DNA of 64,000 nucleotides from Pseudomonas fildesensis (GTDB lineage: Bacteria > Pseudomonadota > Gammaproteobacteria > Pseudomonadales > Pseudomonadaceae), in contig NZ_LFMW01000005.1 of NCBI RefSeq assembly GCF_001050345.1, positions 62,001-126,000 of the forward strand, written 5' to 3'. This document shows positions 48,258 through 57,367 of this stretch, one piece after another (the first letter of the stretch is position 1; every line of letters begins with the position of its first letter). Below the pieces are notes generated by a model. The model was not told the DNA's origin. It saw only the letters and a list, made by a program, of their open reading frames with translations, and did no database searches. Position numbers and translations under genes: made by a program.

Positions 48258-48949
48258 GATCCAATGTGGGAGCGGGCTTGCTCGCGAAGATCGTCAACGA
48301 TAACGCGGGTCGCCTGACACTACGCGGCGCTCTCAGGTTCTTCGCGAGCAAGCCCGCTCCCACAGGGATCGCGTTAATCCTGTTACTCGGCATTCCAGGA
48401 CTGGCCCATGCTTTCGACTTGCAGCAGCTCAGCGACCAGTTGGCCAAGCCCAGCGTCATCCACGGCAGTTTCATCCAGGAAAAACACCTGCGTGCCCTGC
48501 CCCAGCCGCTGGTCAGCAAAGGCACCTTCGTGCTCGCCAAAGACCACGGCCTGCTCTGGCTGCTGAAAACCCCGCTGCAACAGGACTACCGCATCAGCGC
48601 CCAGGGCATTGCCCGCCGCGACGCCAACGGTTGGCAACCGCTGCCGAACAAGAGCGCCGGCGCCGAACAGAACCGTCTCTTTCTCGCCGTGCTCCAGGGC
48701 GACAGCAGTGGCTTGCAGCGTGACTTCGAACTGCAACTGCAAGGAGAGGCCCAGCAGTGGAAGCTCACACTGACCCCGCGCTCTCTGCTGCTCAAGCAGG
48801 TGTTCACCCAGATCAATATCGACGGCGGCGAGCTGGTGCAGAAAATCGAACTGCTGGAAACCCAAGGCGACAGCACCGTGCTGCGCATGCAGGACAGCAC
48901 TGCCGGCCAGCCGTTAAGCGACGTGGAGCAACACGACTTTGCCCAGTGA
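48254..48949 (+). CDS. LolA-like outer-membrane carrier with REPIN-derived N-terminus
   Basis: A 231-residue LolA-related periplasmic carrier, thought to ferry the lipid-linked polyene with the MMPL exporter encoded next. The fold region (GSFIQEKHLRALPQPLVSKGTFV) is clear. Unusually, the first codons (Met-Arg-Ser) are followed by about 34 residues translated from a complete REPIN (NVGAGLLAK...FFASKPAPTG) before the hydrophobic signal core IALILLLGIPGLAHA. The start ATG overlaps the thioesterase stop, as elsewhere in this operon. I see no better internal start. The signal peptide thus has an n-region of about 38 residues. Confidence 0.82.
   Translation: MRSNVGAGLLAKIVNDNAGRLTLRGALRFFASKPAPTGIALILLLGIPGLAHAFDLQQLSDQLAKPSVIHGSFIQEKHLRALPQPLVSKGTFVLAKDHGLLWLLKTPLQQDYRISAQGIARRDANGWQPLPNKSAGAEQNRLFLAVLQGDSSGLQRDFELQLQGEAQQWKLTLTPRSLLLKQVFTQINIDGGELVQKIELLETQGDSTVLRMQDSTAGQPLSDVEQHDFAQ
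48265..48364. repeat. REPIN inside the LolA-like coding sequence
   Basis: TGTGGGAGCGGGCTTGCTCG at left and its reverse complement at right, 100 bases in all. It lies wholly within the coding frame of the LolA-like gene and keeps it open. Confidence 0.92.
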
Positions 48950-51251
48950 GCGCTTGTTGCCGCGCCTGTTCCTGATCCTGCTGGTGGCCGTGCTGGCCTT
49001 GGCCGGCTGGCAGTGGCGCCACGGTGCACCGCTGTCGGCCAACCTGATGGAGCTGGTGCCGGGCAGCACGCCGGACGCCCTGGAGCTGAAGGCCGAACAA
49101 CGCATGCAGGAACCGCTGAACCGCGAGATGCTGGTGCTGGTGGGGCATACCGACCGCCAGCAAGCGGTGGCCGTGGCGCAGCAGTTGGGCGAGCGCTGGC
49201 AAGCCAGTGGCCTGTTTGAAAAGGTGCAGTGGAACCTGCAGGCCGACCTGCCGGCGCTGCGCGAGCAACTACTGCGCGGGCGGCTGGCGATGCTCTCTGC
49301 CAAGGACCGCGAGCAACTGATCGAACAGCCCGACGCGTTCATCCAGCAACGTGTGCAAGCACTGTTCGACCCGTTTACCGGGTTCAGCCTGGTGCCGAGC
49401 CAGGACGACTGGCTGGGCCTGACCGGACGTATCCAGAACAGCCAGCCGCAAAATGGCTCGGTGCAACTGGACATCGGCAGCGGCGCGTTGATCGCCGATG
49501 CCGACGGCAAAAGCTGGGTGTTGCTGCGCGCGCGCACCACCGGCAATGCCTTCGACATGAAACTGCCGTTGCAAGTGGCGGATTTGCTCCAGGCCAGTCG
49601 CACACAAGCCAGCGAGCAAGGCGCGCAATTGCTCGCCGCCAGTGGCTTGCTCTACGCGGCCAGCGGGCAGCAGCAGGCCACTCGGGAAATCACCTGGGTG
49701 GGCGGCGGCGCGACCGTGGGCATCCTCTTATTGCTGTTGCTGGCGTTCCGCCGCTGGCGGGTGCTGCTGGCGTTTGTGCCGGTACTGGTGGGCATGCTGT
49801 TCGGCGCCGTGGCCTGTGTGGCGCTGTTCGGCCATATGCATGTGATGACGCTGGTGCTGGGCTCCAGCCTGATCGGCGTGGCGGTGGATTACCCGCTGCA
49901 TTACCTGTCCAAAAGCTGGAGCCTGCAGCCCTGGCGCAGCTGGCCGGCATTGCGCCTGACCCTGCCGGGGCTGAGCCTGAGCCTGGCCACCAGTTGCATC
50001 GGCTACCTGGCCCTGGCCTGGACGCCGTTCCCGGCGCTGACCCAAATCGCCGTGTTCTCCGCCGCAGGCCTGGTCGGTGCGTATCTGTCGGCCGTGTGCT
50101 TGCTGCCGGCGCTGCTCAAGGGTGTCGAACTGCGCCCGGCGCAATGGCCACTGCGTATCGCCGAATGCCTGTGGCTGATGCGCGCCTCTTTACTCAAGCG
50201 CGTGCCGAGCTCGGTACTGCTGGTGTGGGTGCTGCTGTTTTGCGCCGGCGGCTTGTGGCAGTTGAACACTAAAAACGATATCCGCCAGTGGATCGGCGCG
50301 CCGCCACAATTGCTGCAAGAGGCGCAGGCCGTGGCGCGCATCACCGGGTTCCAGCCCACCAGCCAGTTCTTCCTGGTGCGCGCGGACAACCAGCAGCAGT
50401 TGCTCGAACGTCAGGCCGCGTTGGGCCATCGCCTGGACCAACTGGTGAATATGGACAAGCTCCAGGGTTACCTGGCGCTCAATCAACTGGTCAACCTACC
50501 CACCGAGCAGCAACAGCTGCGTGATGCGCTGACTAAACTTCCAGAACATTGGCAACCGCTGCTGGACCTCGGTGTGCCCGCCAACGCGCTGCAAGCCGAA
50601 GTGACGCAGCTGCAAGCGCTGCCCACCGAAGACATCGACGCCGCGCTGGTCGGGCCGCTGGCCGAGCCTTGGCGCATGCTCTGGCTCGGCCCGGTCGACG
50701 GCGGCGTGGCGGCGATGGTCAGCCTGCAAGGCTTGAACAACCCGGCGCTGCTGCGGGTGCAGGCGCTGGATTTGCCGGGGGTGCAACTGGTGGATCGGCT
50801 TGGTGACTTGAACCGCGTATTCGCCGACACGCAGATCAGCGCCGCCGAATTGAAGTTGATGTCGTGCGTGCTGATCGTGCTGTTGCTGATTCTGCCGTTT
50901 GGTTTTGGCGGCGCCTTGCGCATCGTCGCCCTGCCGCTGCTGGCCGCGCTGTGCAGCCTGGCCAGCCTCGGTTGGCTGGGCCAGCCGCTGACGTTGTTCA
51001 GCCTGTTTGGCCTGTTGCTGGTCACGGCGATCAGCGTCGACTACGCGATTTTGATGCGCGAGCAGATCGGCGGCCCGGCGGTGAGCCTTTTGGGAACGCT
51101 GCTGGCAGCGCTGACAACCTGGTTGTCGTTCGGCCTGCTGGCGGTGTCGAGTACCCCGGCCGTAAGTAATTTCGGCCTTTCGGTCAGCCTGGGCCTGGCG
51201 TTCAGCTTTATGCTGGCGCCCTGGGCCGGCCAACAGAAGCACGCCTTATGA
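48939..51251 (+). CDS. MMPL/RND-family exporter of the pigment operon
   Basis: A 770-residue membrane exporter with two repeated halves. Each has an N-terminal helix, a periplasmic loop and a bundle of five helices (first bundle about 255-395, second about 640-765). It resembles the MMPL proteins of aryl polyene clusters, predicted to hand the lipid-bound pigment to the LolA-like carrier. No ATG is available: I use the TTG at 48939, 11 bases inside the LolA gene; the TTGs at 48954 and 48957 are alternatives. Confidence 0.86.
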   Translation: MPSERLLPRLFLILLVAVLALAGWQWRHGAPLSANLMELVPGSTPDALELKAEQRMQEPLNREMLVLVGHTDRQQAVAVAQQLGERWQASGLFEKVQWNLQADLPALREQLLRGRLAMLSAKDREQLIEQPDAFIQQRVQALFDPFTGFSLVPSQDDWLGLTGRIQNSQPQNGSVQLDIGSGALIADADGKSWVLLRARTTGNAFDMKLPLQVADLLQASRTQASEQGAQLLAASGLLYAASGQQQATREITWVGGGATVGILLLLLLAFRRWRVLLAFVPVLVGMLFGAVACVALFGHMHVMTLVLGSSLIGVAVDYPLHYLSKSWSLQPWRSWPALRLTLPGLSLSLATSCIGYLALAWTPFPALTQIAVFSAAGLVGAYLSAVCLLPALLKGVELRPAQWPLRIAECLWLMRASLLKRVPSSVLLVWVLLFCAGGLWQLNTKNDIRQWIGAPPQLLQEAQAVARITGFQPTSQFFLVRADNQQQLLERQAALGHRLDQLVNMDKLQGYLALNQLVNLPTEQQQLRDALTKLPEHWQPLLDLGVPANALQAEVTQLQALPTEDIDAALVGPLAEPWRMLWLGPVDGGVAAMVSLQGLNNPALLRVQALDLPGVQLVDRLGDLNRVFADTQISAAELKLMSCVLIVLLLILPFGFGGALRIVALPLLAALCSLASLGWLGQPLTLFSLFGLLLVTAISVDYAILMREQIGGPAVSLLGTLLAALTTWLSFGLLAVSSTPAVSNFGLSVSLGLAFSFMLAPWAGQQKHAL

Positions 51252-51284
51252 ATGTGATTATCGCCAATGTGGCAAGGAGCCCTC

Positions 51285-52544
51285 GTGCCCATAGTTGAAA
51301 TGGAACGCCGCCAGGTGGTGGTGATCGGTGCCGGCCCGTCCGGGGCCATCGCCGCCGCACTATTAAAGCGCAAAGGGCATGATGTATTGATCATCGAGCG
51401 CGAGCATTTCCCGCGTTTTTCGATTGGCGAAAGCTTGCTGTCGCACTGCATCGACTTTATCGAAGAAGCCGGCATGCTCGACGCCGTGCAGGCGGCGGGT
51501 TTCCAGGTGAAAACCGGCGCGGCCTTTGCCTGGGGCGAGCGCTACAGCGCGTTTGATTTTGGTGACACGTTCAGCAACGGCAAGCCGACCACCTTCCAGG
51601 TGCAGCGCGGCGAGTTCGACAAGTTGCTGGCCGATCAGGCGGCGCTGCAAGGCGTGGACATTCGCTACGGCCAAACCCTCGTCGGCGTGGACTTTTCCGG
51701 TGAGTGCCGCTACCTGCATGTGCGCCGCGAGAATGGCAGCGAGTACCACATCAAAGCCAAGTTCGTGCTCGACGCCAGTGGCTATGGCCGCGTGCTGCCG
51801 CGCCTGCTGGACCTGGAAGCACCGTCGAATTTCCCGCTGCGCCAGGCGGTGTTCACCCACGTCGAAGACCGCATCGAGCACCCAGGCTTCGACCGCACCA
51901 AGATCCTGATCACCACCCACCCGACTCAGCGCGATATCTGGTTCTGGACCATCCCGTTCAGCAACGGCCGCTGCTCGGTGGGTGTAGTCGCGGCGAAGGA
52001 GCATTTTGACGGCCGCGACAGCGGCCGCGACAGCGGCCTCGACGCCTGCCTGCGCGGCTTTGTCGACGAAACCCCAAGCCTGTCCGGCGTACTGCAAAAC
52101 GCCGTGTGGGACACGCCGGCGCGCACCATCGGCGGCTACTCGGCCAACGTCAAAACCCTGCACGGGCCAGGCTTTGCGCTGCTGGGCAATGCGGCGGAAT
52201 TCCTCGACCCGGTGTTCTCCTCCGGCGTGACCATCGCCATGCGTTCGGCGAGCATGGCGGCCGGCGTGTTGCACCGCCAGCTCAAAGGCGAGACCGTGGA
52301 CTGGCAAACCGAATTCGCCGAGCCGTTAAAACGCGGTGTCGACACCTTCCGCTGCTACGTCGAAGGCTGGTATGCGGGGACGTTCCAGGATGTGATTTTC
52401 CATCCCGGCAGCTCGCCGGAGATTCGCCGGATGATCAGCTCGATCCTCGCCGGTTATGCCTGGGATGAGCGCAACCCGTTTGTCAGCGAGCCCAAGCGGC
52501 GGTTGCGGATGTTGTCGGAGATTTGCGCTGGGGATGTCGCATGA
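51285..52544 (+). CDS. Flavin-dependent halogenase-like oxidoreductase
   Basis: A 419-residue FAD enzyme of the tryptophan-halogenase-like superfamily. The dinucleotide loop VVVIGAGPSG is at 11-20. Three halogenase marks are present: Lys76 in FQVKTGAAFAWG (position of the catalytic lysine of carrier-bound-substrate halogenases), WxWxIP at 219-224 (WFWTIP) and FxxPxxSxG at 306-314. Halogenation of the aryl head of the polyene is plausible, by analogy with brominated xanthomonadins; a non-halogenating monooxygenase cannot be excluded. The GTG at 51285 has AAGGAG five bases upstream and is preferred to the ATG at 51300. A 12-bp tandem repeat encodes GRDSGRDSG. Confidence 0.85.
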   Translation: MPIVEMERRQVVVIGAGPSGAIAAALLKRKGHDVLIIEREHFPRFSIGESLLSHCIDFIEEAGMLDAVQAAGFQVKTGAAFAWGERYSAFDFGDTFSNGKPTTFQVQRGEFDKLLADQAALQGVDIRYGQTLVGVDFSGECRYLHVRRENGSEYHIKAKFVLDASGYGRVLPRLLDLEAPSNFPLRQAVFTHVEDRIEHPGFDRTKILITTHPTQRDIWFWTIPFSNGRCSVGVVAAKEHFDGRDSGRDSGLDACLRGFVDETPSLSGVLQNAVWDTPARTIGGYSANVKTLHGPGFALLGNAAEFLDPVFSSGVTIAMRSASMAAGVLHRQLKGETVDWQTEFAEPLKRGVDTFRCYVEGWYAGTFQDVIFHPGSSPEIRRMISSILAGYAWDERNPFVSEPKRRLRMLSEICAGDVA

Positions 52545-53290
52545 GCAGTCCTGCTTTTGAAAAAAATTACTTAAGTAAGAACTACGTCGAAGAAACCAAA
52601 TTCGGCTTCTGGTTCCTGCGCAGCCACACGTGGCAGCACCATGTATTGCGCGTGGCGATCAACGACTTGCGCAGCTTGTTTACCGACCCTCTGCCGCAGG
52701 CACCCGTGCTGTTGGACGCCGGTTGCGGCCAAGGGAAATCATTCCAATACTTGCAGCAAGTATTCGCCCCCGAACGCCTGATCGGCCTGGACGCCGACCC
52801 TCACAGCCTGGCGCTGAGCAAAGCCGAAGCCGCACGCCAGGGCATGACTGTCGAGCTGATCGGCAGCGACTGTGCCACGCTCGACGTGCCGGACGCCAGC
52901 GTCGATATCCTGTTCTGCCACCAGACCTTTCATCACCTGGTGGAACAGCATCGCGCGTTGAAAGAGTTCTATCGTGTGCTCAAACCGGGCGGCTACCTGC
53001 TGTTTGCCGAATCCACCGAGGCCTATATCGACACCTGGGTAATTCGCTGGCTGTTCCGCCACCCCATGCACGTACAAAAAAGCGCCGAAGAATACCTGGA
53101 GATGCTCCGCGAGCAGGGCTTTGAGTTCGGCGCGCAGAACGTCTCGTACCCGTATCTGTGGTGGAGCCGTTCCAGCGATTTCGGCCTGCTGGAGCGCTGG
53201 GGCCTGCGCAAGGCGCCGCCGGTGGGCCAGCGCGAAGAAACCCTGGTCAACTGCGTGGCACGCAAACCCCTGGCGAGCGCCGCACCATGA
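52541..53290 (+). CDS. SAM-dependent class I methyltransferase
   Basis: A 249-residue methyltransferase with the SAM loop LLDAGCGQGKSF (about 56-67) and the post-motif LKPGGYLLFAES. It may O- or C-methylate the aryl head group, as methyltransferases of aryl polyene clusters do; the target is inferred. It overlaps both neighbours by 4 bases. Confidence 0.87.
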   Translation: MSSPAFEKNYLSKNYVEETKFGFWFLRSHTWQHHVLRVAINDLRSLFTDPLPQAPVLLDAGCGQGKSFQYLQQVFAPERLIGLDADPHSLALSKAEAARQGMTVELIGSDCATLDVPDASVDILFCHQTFHHLVEQHRALKEFYRVLKPGGYLLFAESTEAYIDTWVIRWLFRHPMHVQKSAEEYLEMLREQGFEFGAQNVSYPYLWWSRSSDFGLLERWGLRKAPPVGQREETLVNCVARKPLASAAP

Positions 53291-53769
53291 TCCGCCTGCT
53301 GCTGATCAGTTGCCTGTTGCTGCTGAGCGCCTGCGCCAGCCAACCGCCGCTGCCTGAAAAAAACCCGACCCTGACCTTGCCCTTGCAACTGCACGTGCAG
53401 CGCCTTATGGACGGCCAGAGCCAGGACTGGCTGCTGGTGATCCAACGCGAAAGCGGTGGGATTCGCTGGTCGATGATGGACCCGCTGGGCATCCCCCTGG
53501 CCCGGCAAAAATTGATCAATGGTCAGTGGCAAGCCGACGGCTTGTTGCCGCCCAACCCCCAGGCGCGCGAACTGTTTGCCGCCTTGCTGTTTGCCCTGAC
53601 CTCGGCGGATGACGTGCGCGCGCTCTACCCGAGTGCCCAGGCGATGGACCTGACCCGCACCCTGCCGGGCCATTGGCAAATCGTTTATCAGTCTTCAGAA
53701 GTGTTCAGCGTGAACATCATCGGGCAGCCGTTGAGCTATCGCATTACTCCGCTGGGAGCCGCACGGTGA
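53287..53769 (+). CDS. DUF3261-type outer-membrane lipoprotein
   Basis: A 160-residue predicted lipoprotein: signal peptide LLLISCLLLLSAC with lipobox cysteine at about residue 16. The mature part has LolB-like features (GQSQDWLLVIQRESGG) and matches the DUF3261 proteins of aryl polyene clusters. A role in receiving the pigment-lipid at the outer membrane is inferred from the LolA/MMPL partners. It overlaps the neighbours by 4 bases. Confidence 0.82.
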   Translation: MIRLLLISCLLLLSACASQPPLPEKNPTLTLPLQLHVQRLMDGQSQDWLLVIQRESGGIRWSMMDPLGIPLARQKLINGQWQADGLLPPNPQARELFAALLFALTSADDVRALYPSAQAMDLTRTLPGHWQIVYQSSEVFSVNIIGQPLSYRITPLGAAR

Positions 53770-54932
53770 CTGCCTATCTCAATGCGCTGGGCGTGATCTG
53801 CGCCCTGGGCCGGGGCCAGGCCGACGTCAGCCGCAGCCTGTTTGCCGGCGACTGCTCGGGCATGCGCGCCGAAAGCGGCTGGGTGCCGGAGCGTATATTG
53901 CCGGTGGGCGGCGTGCACGGCGAGCTGGCGACTATCCCGCCCGAGTTGGGCCAGCAGAGTAGCCGCAATAACCAGTTGCTGCTGGAGGCGGCGCTGCAGA
54001 TTGAGGATGAGCTGCGCCAGGCGATCCACACCTACGGTGCATCGCGGGTCGGCGTTGTGCTGGGCACCAGCACCTCGGGCATCGACGAAGCCAGTCACGG
54101 CATTGCCCACTACCTGCGCGATAACCAGTTCCCCAGCGACTACGACTACCAGCAACAGGAACTCAGCGCCCCGGCCAACTTCCTCGCAGACTGGCTGCAA
54201 CTGAGCGGCCCGGCCTACGTGATTTCCACCGCATGCACCTCCAGCGCCCGCGCGCTGATGAGTGCCCAGCGCCTGCTGGACCTCGGCGTGTGCGATGCGG
54301 TGATCTGCGGCGGCGTCGACAGCTTGTGCAAGTTGACGCTCAACGGTTTTACCTCGTTGGAAGCCGTGTCCAGCGAGCGCTGCAATCCGTTTTCGGCGAA
54401 CCGCAACGGCATCAATATCGGCGAAGCGGCGGTGCTGTTTCTGATGAGCCGTGAGGCAGCGCCCATCGCGCTGTTGGGCAGTGGCGCAAGTTGCGATGCG
54501 CACCATATCTCGGCGCCAGAACCCACCGGCAAAGGCGCGTTGCAGGCGATGCGCAAGGCCCTGGCCAGCGCACAACTTGCACCCGAACAGATCGGCTACC
54601 TGAACCTGCACGGCACCGCCACCCAACACAACGACGCCATGGAAAGCCTCGCCGTCGCCAGCCTGTTCCCAGGTGGCGTGGACTGTTCGTCGACCAAACC
54701 CATGAGCGGCCACACCCTGGGCGCCGCTGGCGCACTGGAAGCGGCGTTTTGCTGGCTAAGCCTGACCCACCGTTTGGTGCCCCCGCACCTATGGGATGGC
54801 CTAGCTGACCCGGCGCTGCCCGCGTTGCAATGGGCACTGCCAGGGAACGTTCTGGAAAAACGCTGCCTGATGAGCAACTCGTTTGCCTTCGGCGGCAACA
54901 ACGTCAGCCTGATTATCGGAGAGGCTCCATGA
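53766..54932 (+). CDS. Beta-ketoacyl-ACP synthase 1 (pigment)
   Basis: A 388-residue ketosynthase with catalytic Cys157 (STACTSSA), His in LHGTAT and His in KPMSGHTLGAAG, the Cys-His-His triad of condensing enzymes. It starts at a GTG overlapping the previous stop. One of two full ketosynthases in the operon (compare ApeO and ApeR); which one pairs with the chain-length factor is not clear from sequence. Confidence 0.9.
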   Translation: MTAYLNALGVICALGRGQADVSRSLFAGDCSGMRAESGWVPERILPVGGVHGELATIPPELGQQSSRNNQLLLEAALQIEDELRQAIHTYGASRVGVVLGTSTSGIDEASHGIAHYLRDNQFPSDYDYQQQELSAPANFLADWLQLSGPAYVISTACTSSARALMSAQRLLDLGVCDAVICGGVDSLCKLTLNGFTSLEAVSSERCNPFSANRNGINIGEAAVLFLMSREAAPIALLGSGASCDAHHISAPEPTGKGALQAMRKALASAQLAPEQIGYLNLHGTATQHNDAMESLAVASLFPGGVDCSSTKPMSGHTLGAAGALEAAFCWLSLTHRLVPPHLWDGLADPALPALQWALPGNVLEKRCLMSNSFAFGGNNVSLIIGEAP

Positions 54933-55390
54933 TCCCTTGGCCACTCGCCGAACTGCTGCCGCATGCAGGCGACATGATCCTGATCGACCAGGTGCTGTCG
55001 TACGATGAAGAGCAGATTCACACCCGCGTCACCGTCAAGCCTGGCGGCCTGTTCAATCGCCCTGACGGCAGCCTGCCGGCCTGGGTCGGCATCGAGCTGA
55101 TGGCGCAAAGCGTCGCCGCCTACGCCGGTTGCCGCGCGCGCCGCAAAGGCGAAGCGGTGGAACTGGGCTTCCTGCTGGGCACACGTAAGTTCGAGTGCAA
55201 CGTCGAGCACTTCCCGGCGGGCGCCGAGCTGGTTATCCACGGCCTGCGTTCCCTGGAAGACGACAACGGCATGGGTGTGTTCGAATGCCACCTCACCGGG
55301 GACGGTATTCGGGCCAGCGCGCGCTTGAACGTATTTCGACCGCCCCAGGCGGCCAACTATTTAGAAGAATCGAAGGACGAAACGCCATGA
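54929..55390 (+). CDS. ApeP-like 3-hydroxyacyl-ACP dehydratase
   Basis: A 153-residue hotdog protein with LLPHAGDMILID and WVGIELMAQSVAAYAG, as in ApeP-like dehydratases of aryl polyene clusters. In Xenorhabdus ApeP works as a heterodimer with ApeI; the ApeI counterpart here is the C-terminal domain of the 42738-44408 fusion. It overlaps both neighbours by 4 bases. Confidence 0.87.
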   Translation: MIPWPLAELLPHAGDMILIDQVLSYDEEQIHTRVTVKPGGLFNRPDGSLPAWVGIELMAQSVAAYAGCRARRKGEAVELGFLLGTRKFECNVEHFPAGAELVIHGLRSLEDDNGMGVFECHLTGDGIRASARLNVFRPPQAANYLEESKDETP

Positions 55391-56115
55391 CTGAATCCGT
55401 ACTGGTCACCGGCTCCAGCCGTGGCATCGGCCGCGCCATTGCCCTGCGCCTGGCCCAGGCAGGGCATGACATCGTGCTGCATTGCCGCAGTGGCCGCGCT
55501 GAAGCCGACGCGGTGCAGGTCGAGATCCAAGCGCTGGGGCGCAAGGCGCGTGTCCTGCAATTCGACGTGGCGGACCGCGCGGAGTGCAAGGAAATTCTCG
55601 AAGCCGATGTGGAAGAACACGGCGCCTACTACGGCGTAGTGCTGAATGCCGGCCTGACCCGTGACGGCGCGTTCCCGGCCCTTTCGGAAGACGATTGGGA
55701 CGTGGTGATGCGCACCAACCTCGACGGTTTCTACAACGTGCTGCACCCGGTGATGATGCCGATGATTCGTCGTCGCGCCGCCGGGCGTATCGTGTGCATC
55801 ACCTCGGTTTCCGGGTTGATCGGCAACCGTGGCCAGGTCAACTACAGTGCCTCGAAAGCCGGCCTGATCGGCGCCGCCAAGGCCCTGGCCATCGAGCTGG
55901 GCAAGCGCAAGATCACCGTCAATTGCGTCGCGCCCGGTTTGATCGACACCGCCATGCTCGATGAAAACGTGCCGGTGGAAGAGTTGATGAAAATGATCCC
56001 CGCGCAGCGCATGGGCACCCCGGAAGAAGTGGCCGGTGCGGTGAATTTCCTGATGTCGGCCGAGGCCGGCTATATCACGCGCCAGGTATTGGCCGTGAAC
56101 GGAGGCCTGTGCTGA
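55387..56115 (+). CDS. 3-oxoacyl-ACP reductase (FabG-like, ApeQ-type)
   Basis: A 242-residue short-chain dehydrogenase with the NADPH loop TGSSRGIGRA and the catalytic YSASK, with the serine in ITSVSG. It reduces the 3-keto group in each extension cycle. No dehydration-only or enoyl-reductase gene is nearby, consistent with a fully conjugated polyene product. It overlaps the last ketosynthase by one base. Confidence 0.92.
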   Translation: MTESVLVTGSSRGIGRAIALRLAQAGHDIVLHCRSGRAEADAVQVEIQALGRKARVLQFDVADRAECKEILEADVEEHGAYYGVVLNAGLTRDGAFPALSEDDWDVVMRTNLDGFYNVLHPVMMPMIRRRAAGRIVCITSVSGLIGNRGQVNYSASKAGLIGAAKALAIELGKRKITVNCVAPGLIDTAMLDENVPVEELMKMIPAQRMGTPEEVAGAVNFLMSAEAGYITRQVLAVNGGLC

Positions 56116-57341
56116 TGAAGCGCGTAGTGGTAACCGGCATGGCCGGCATGACCTCCCTGGGCAGCGATTGGGACACCATCGCGGCCAACTTTCGCGCCAA
56201 CCGCAGCGGCATTCGGCGCATGGACGAGTGGGACCGCTTTACCGAATTGAACACGCGCCTGGCCGGGCCGATCGACGATTTCGTCGTGCCCGCGCACTGG
56301 ACGCGCAAGCAACTGCGCAGCATGGGCCGCGTCTCGCGCCTGGCGGTGTGGGCGGCGGAGCAAGCCCTGAAGGACGCTGGGTTACTCGGTGATGCGTCGA
56401 TCAAGGACGGGCGCATGGGCGTGGCCTGCGGCTCGTCCACCGGCAGCACCGATGAGATCAAGGCGTTCGGCAATATGCTGCTGAACTCGGTGGCCGAGGG
56501 GCTCAACGCCAACTCGTATGTGCGCATGATGCCGCACACCACGGCGGCGAATATCAGCATCTTCTTTGGCCTCACCGGGCGGCTTATCCCGACGTCCAGT
56601 GCCTGCACCAGCGGCAGCCAGGGCATCGGTTATGCCTACGAGGCGATCAAGTTCGGGCGCCTGCCGTTGATGCTCGCCGGCGGCGCCGAAGAGCTGTGCC
56701 CCACCGAAGCCATGGTGTTCGACGCGCTCTACGCCACCAGCCTGAAAAACGATGCGCCGCAGACCAGCCCACGCCCTTACGACAGCGGCCGTGATGGCCT
56801 GGTAATCGGCGAAGGCGGCGGCATGCTGGTGCTCGAAGAACTCGAACACGCCCTGGCGCGCGGTGCGCATATCCACGCCGAGCTGGTCGGTTTTGGCAGC
56901 AACGCCGACGGCCAGCACACCACCCGCCCGGAACAGAAAACCATGCGCCGCGCCATGGAGCTGGCCCTGGAAGACGCCGGGCTAGAGGCGTCCGCCATCG
57001 GCTACGTCAACGGCCATGGCACGGCTACCGACCAGGGTGATATCGCCGAGACGCTGGCAACCAGCAGCCTGTTCGGCAGCCGTATGCCGATCAGCTCGCA
57101 GAAGAGCTTCCTCGGTCACACGTTGGGCGCCTGCGGGGCGCTGGAGTCCTGGTTCAGCATCGAAATGATGAACCGCGACCAGTACGTGCACACCTTCAAC
57201 CTGGATTCAGTCGACCCGCAGTGCGGCGAACTGGATTACCTGCAGGGTGGGTTTCGCGAGATGCACCACGACTACGTGATGAACAACAACTTTGCCTTTG
57301 GCGGCGTCAACACGTCGCTGATTTTCCGCCGCTGGTCCTGA
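56115..57341 (+). CDS. Beta-ketoacyl-ACP synthase 2 (pigment)
   Basis: A 408-residue FabF-type ketosynthase with Cys164 (SSACTSGSQ), NGHGTATDQGD and SFLGHTLGACG. It is about 20 residues longer than the other ketosynthase and closer to FabF. ATG at 56115 overlaps the reductase stop. The lipoprotein gene follows after 26 bases. Confidence 0.92.
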   Translation: MKRVVVTGMAGMTSLGSDWDTIAANFRANRSGIRRMDEWDRFTELNTRLAGPIDDFVVPAHWTRKQLRSMGRVSRLAVWAAEQALKDAGLLGDASIKDGRMGVACGSSTGSTDEIKAFGNMLLNSVAEGLNANSYVRMMPHTTAANISIFFGLTGRLIPTSSACTSGSQGIGYAYEAIKFGRLPLMLAGGAEELCPTEAMVFDALYATSLKNDAPQTSPRPYDSGRDGLVIGEGGGMLVLEELEHALARGAHIHAELVGFGSNADGQHTTRPEQKTMRRAMELALEDAGLEASAIGYVNGHGTATDQGDIAETLATSSLFGSRMPISSQKSFLGHTLGACGALESWFSIEMMNRDQYVHTFNLDSVDPQCGELDYLQGGFREMHHDYVMNNNFAFGGVNTSLIFRRWS

Positions 57342-57367
57342 CTTTTTAATTGATTGGAGAAAACGGA

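Noticed and set aside
52008..52043. 12-bp tandem repeat in the halogenase-like gene as a phase-variation site
   Set aside because: Only two to three units of a length divisible by three, so slippage would not shift the frame.
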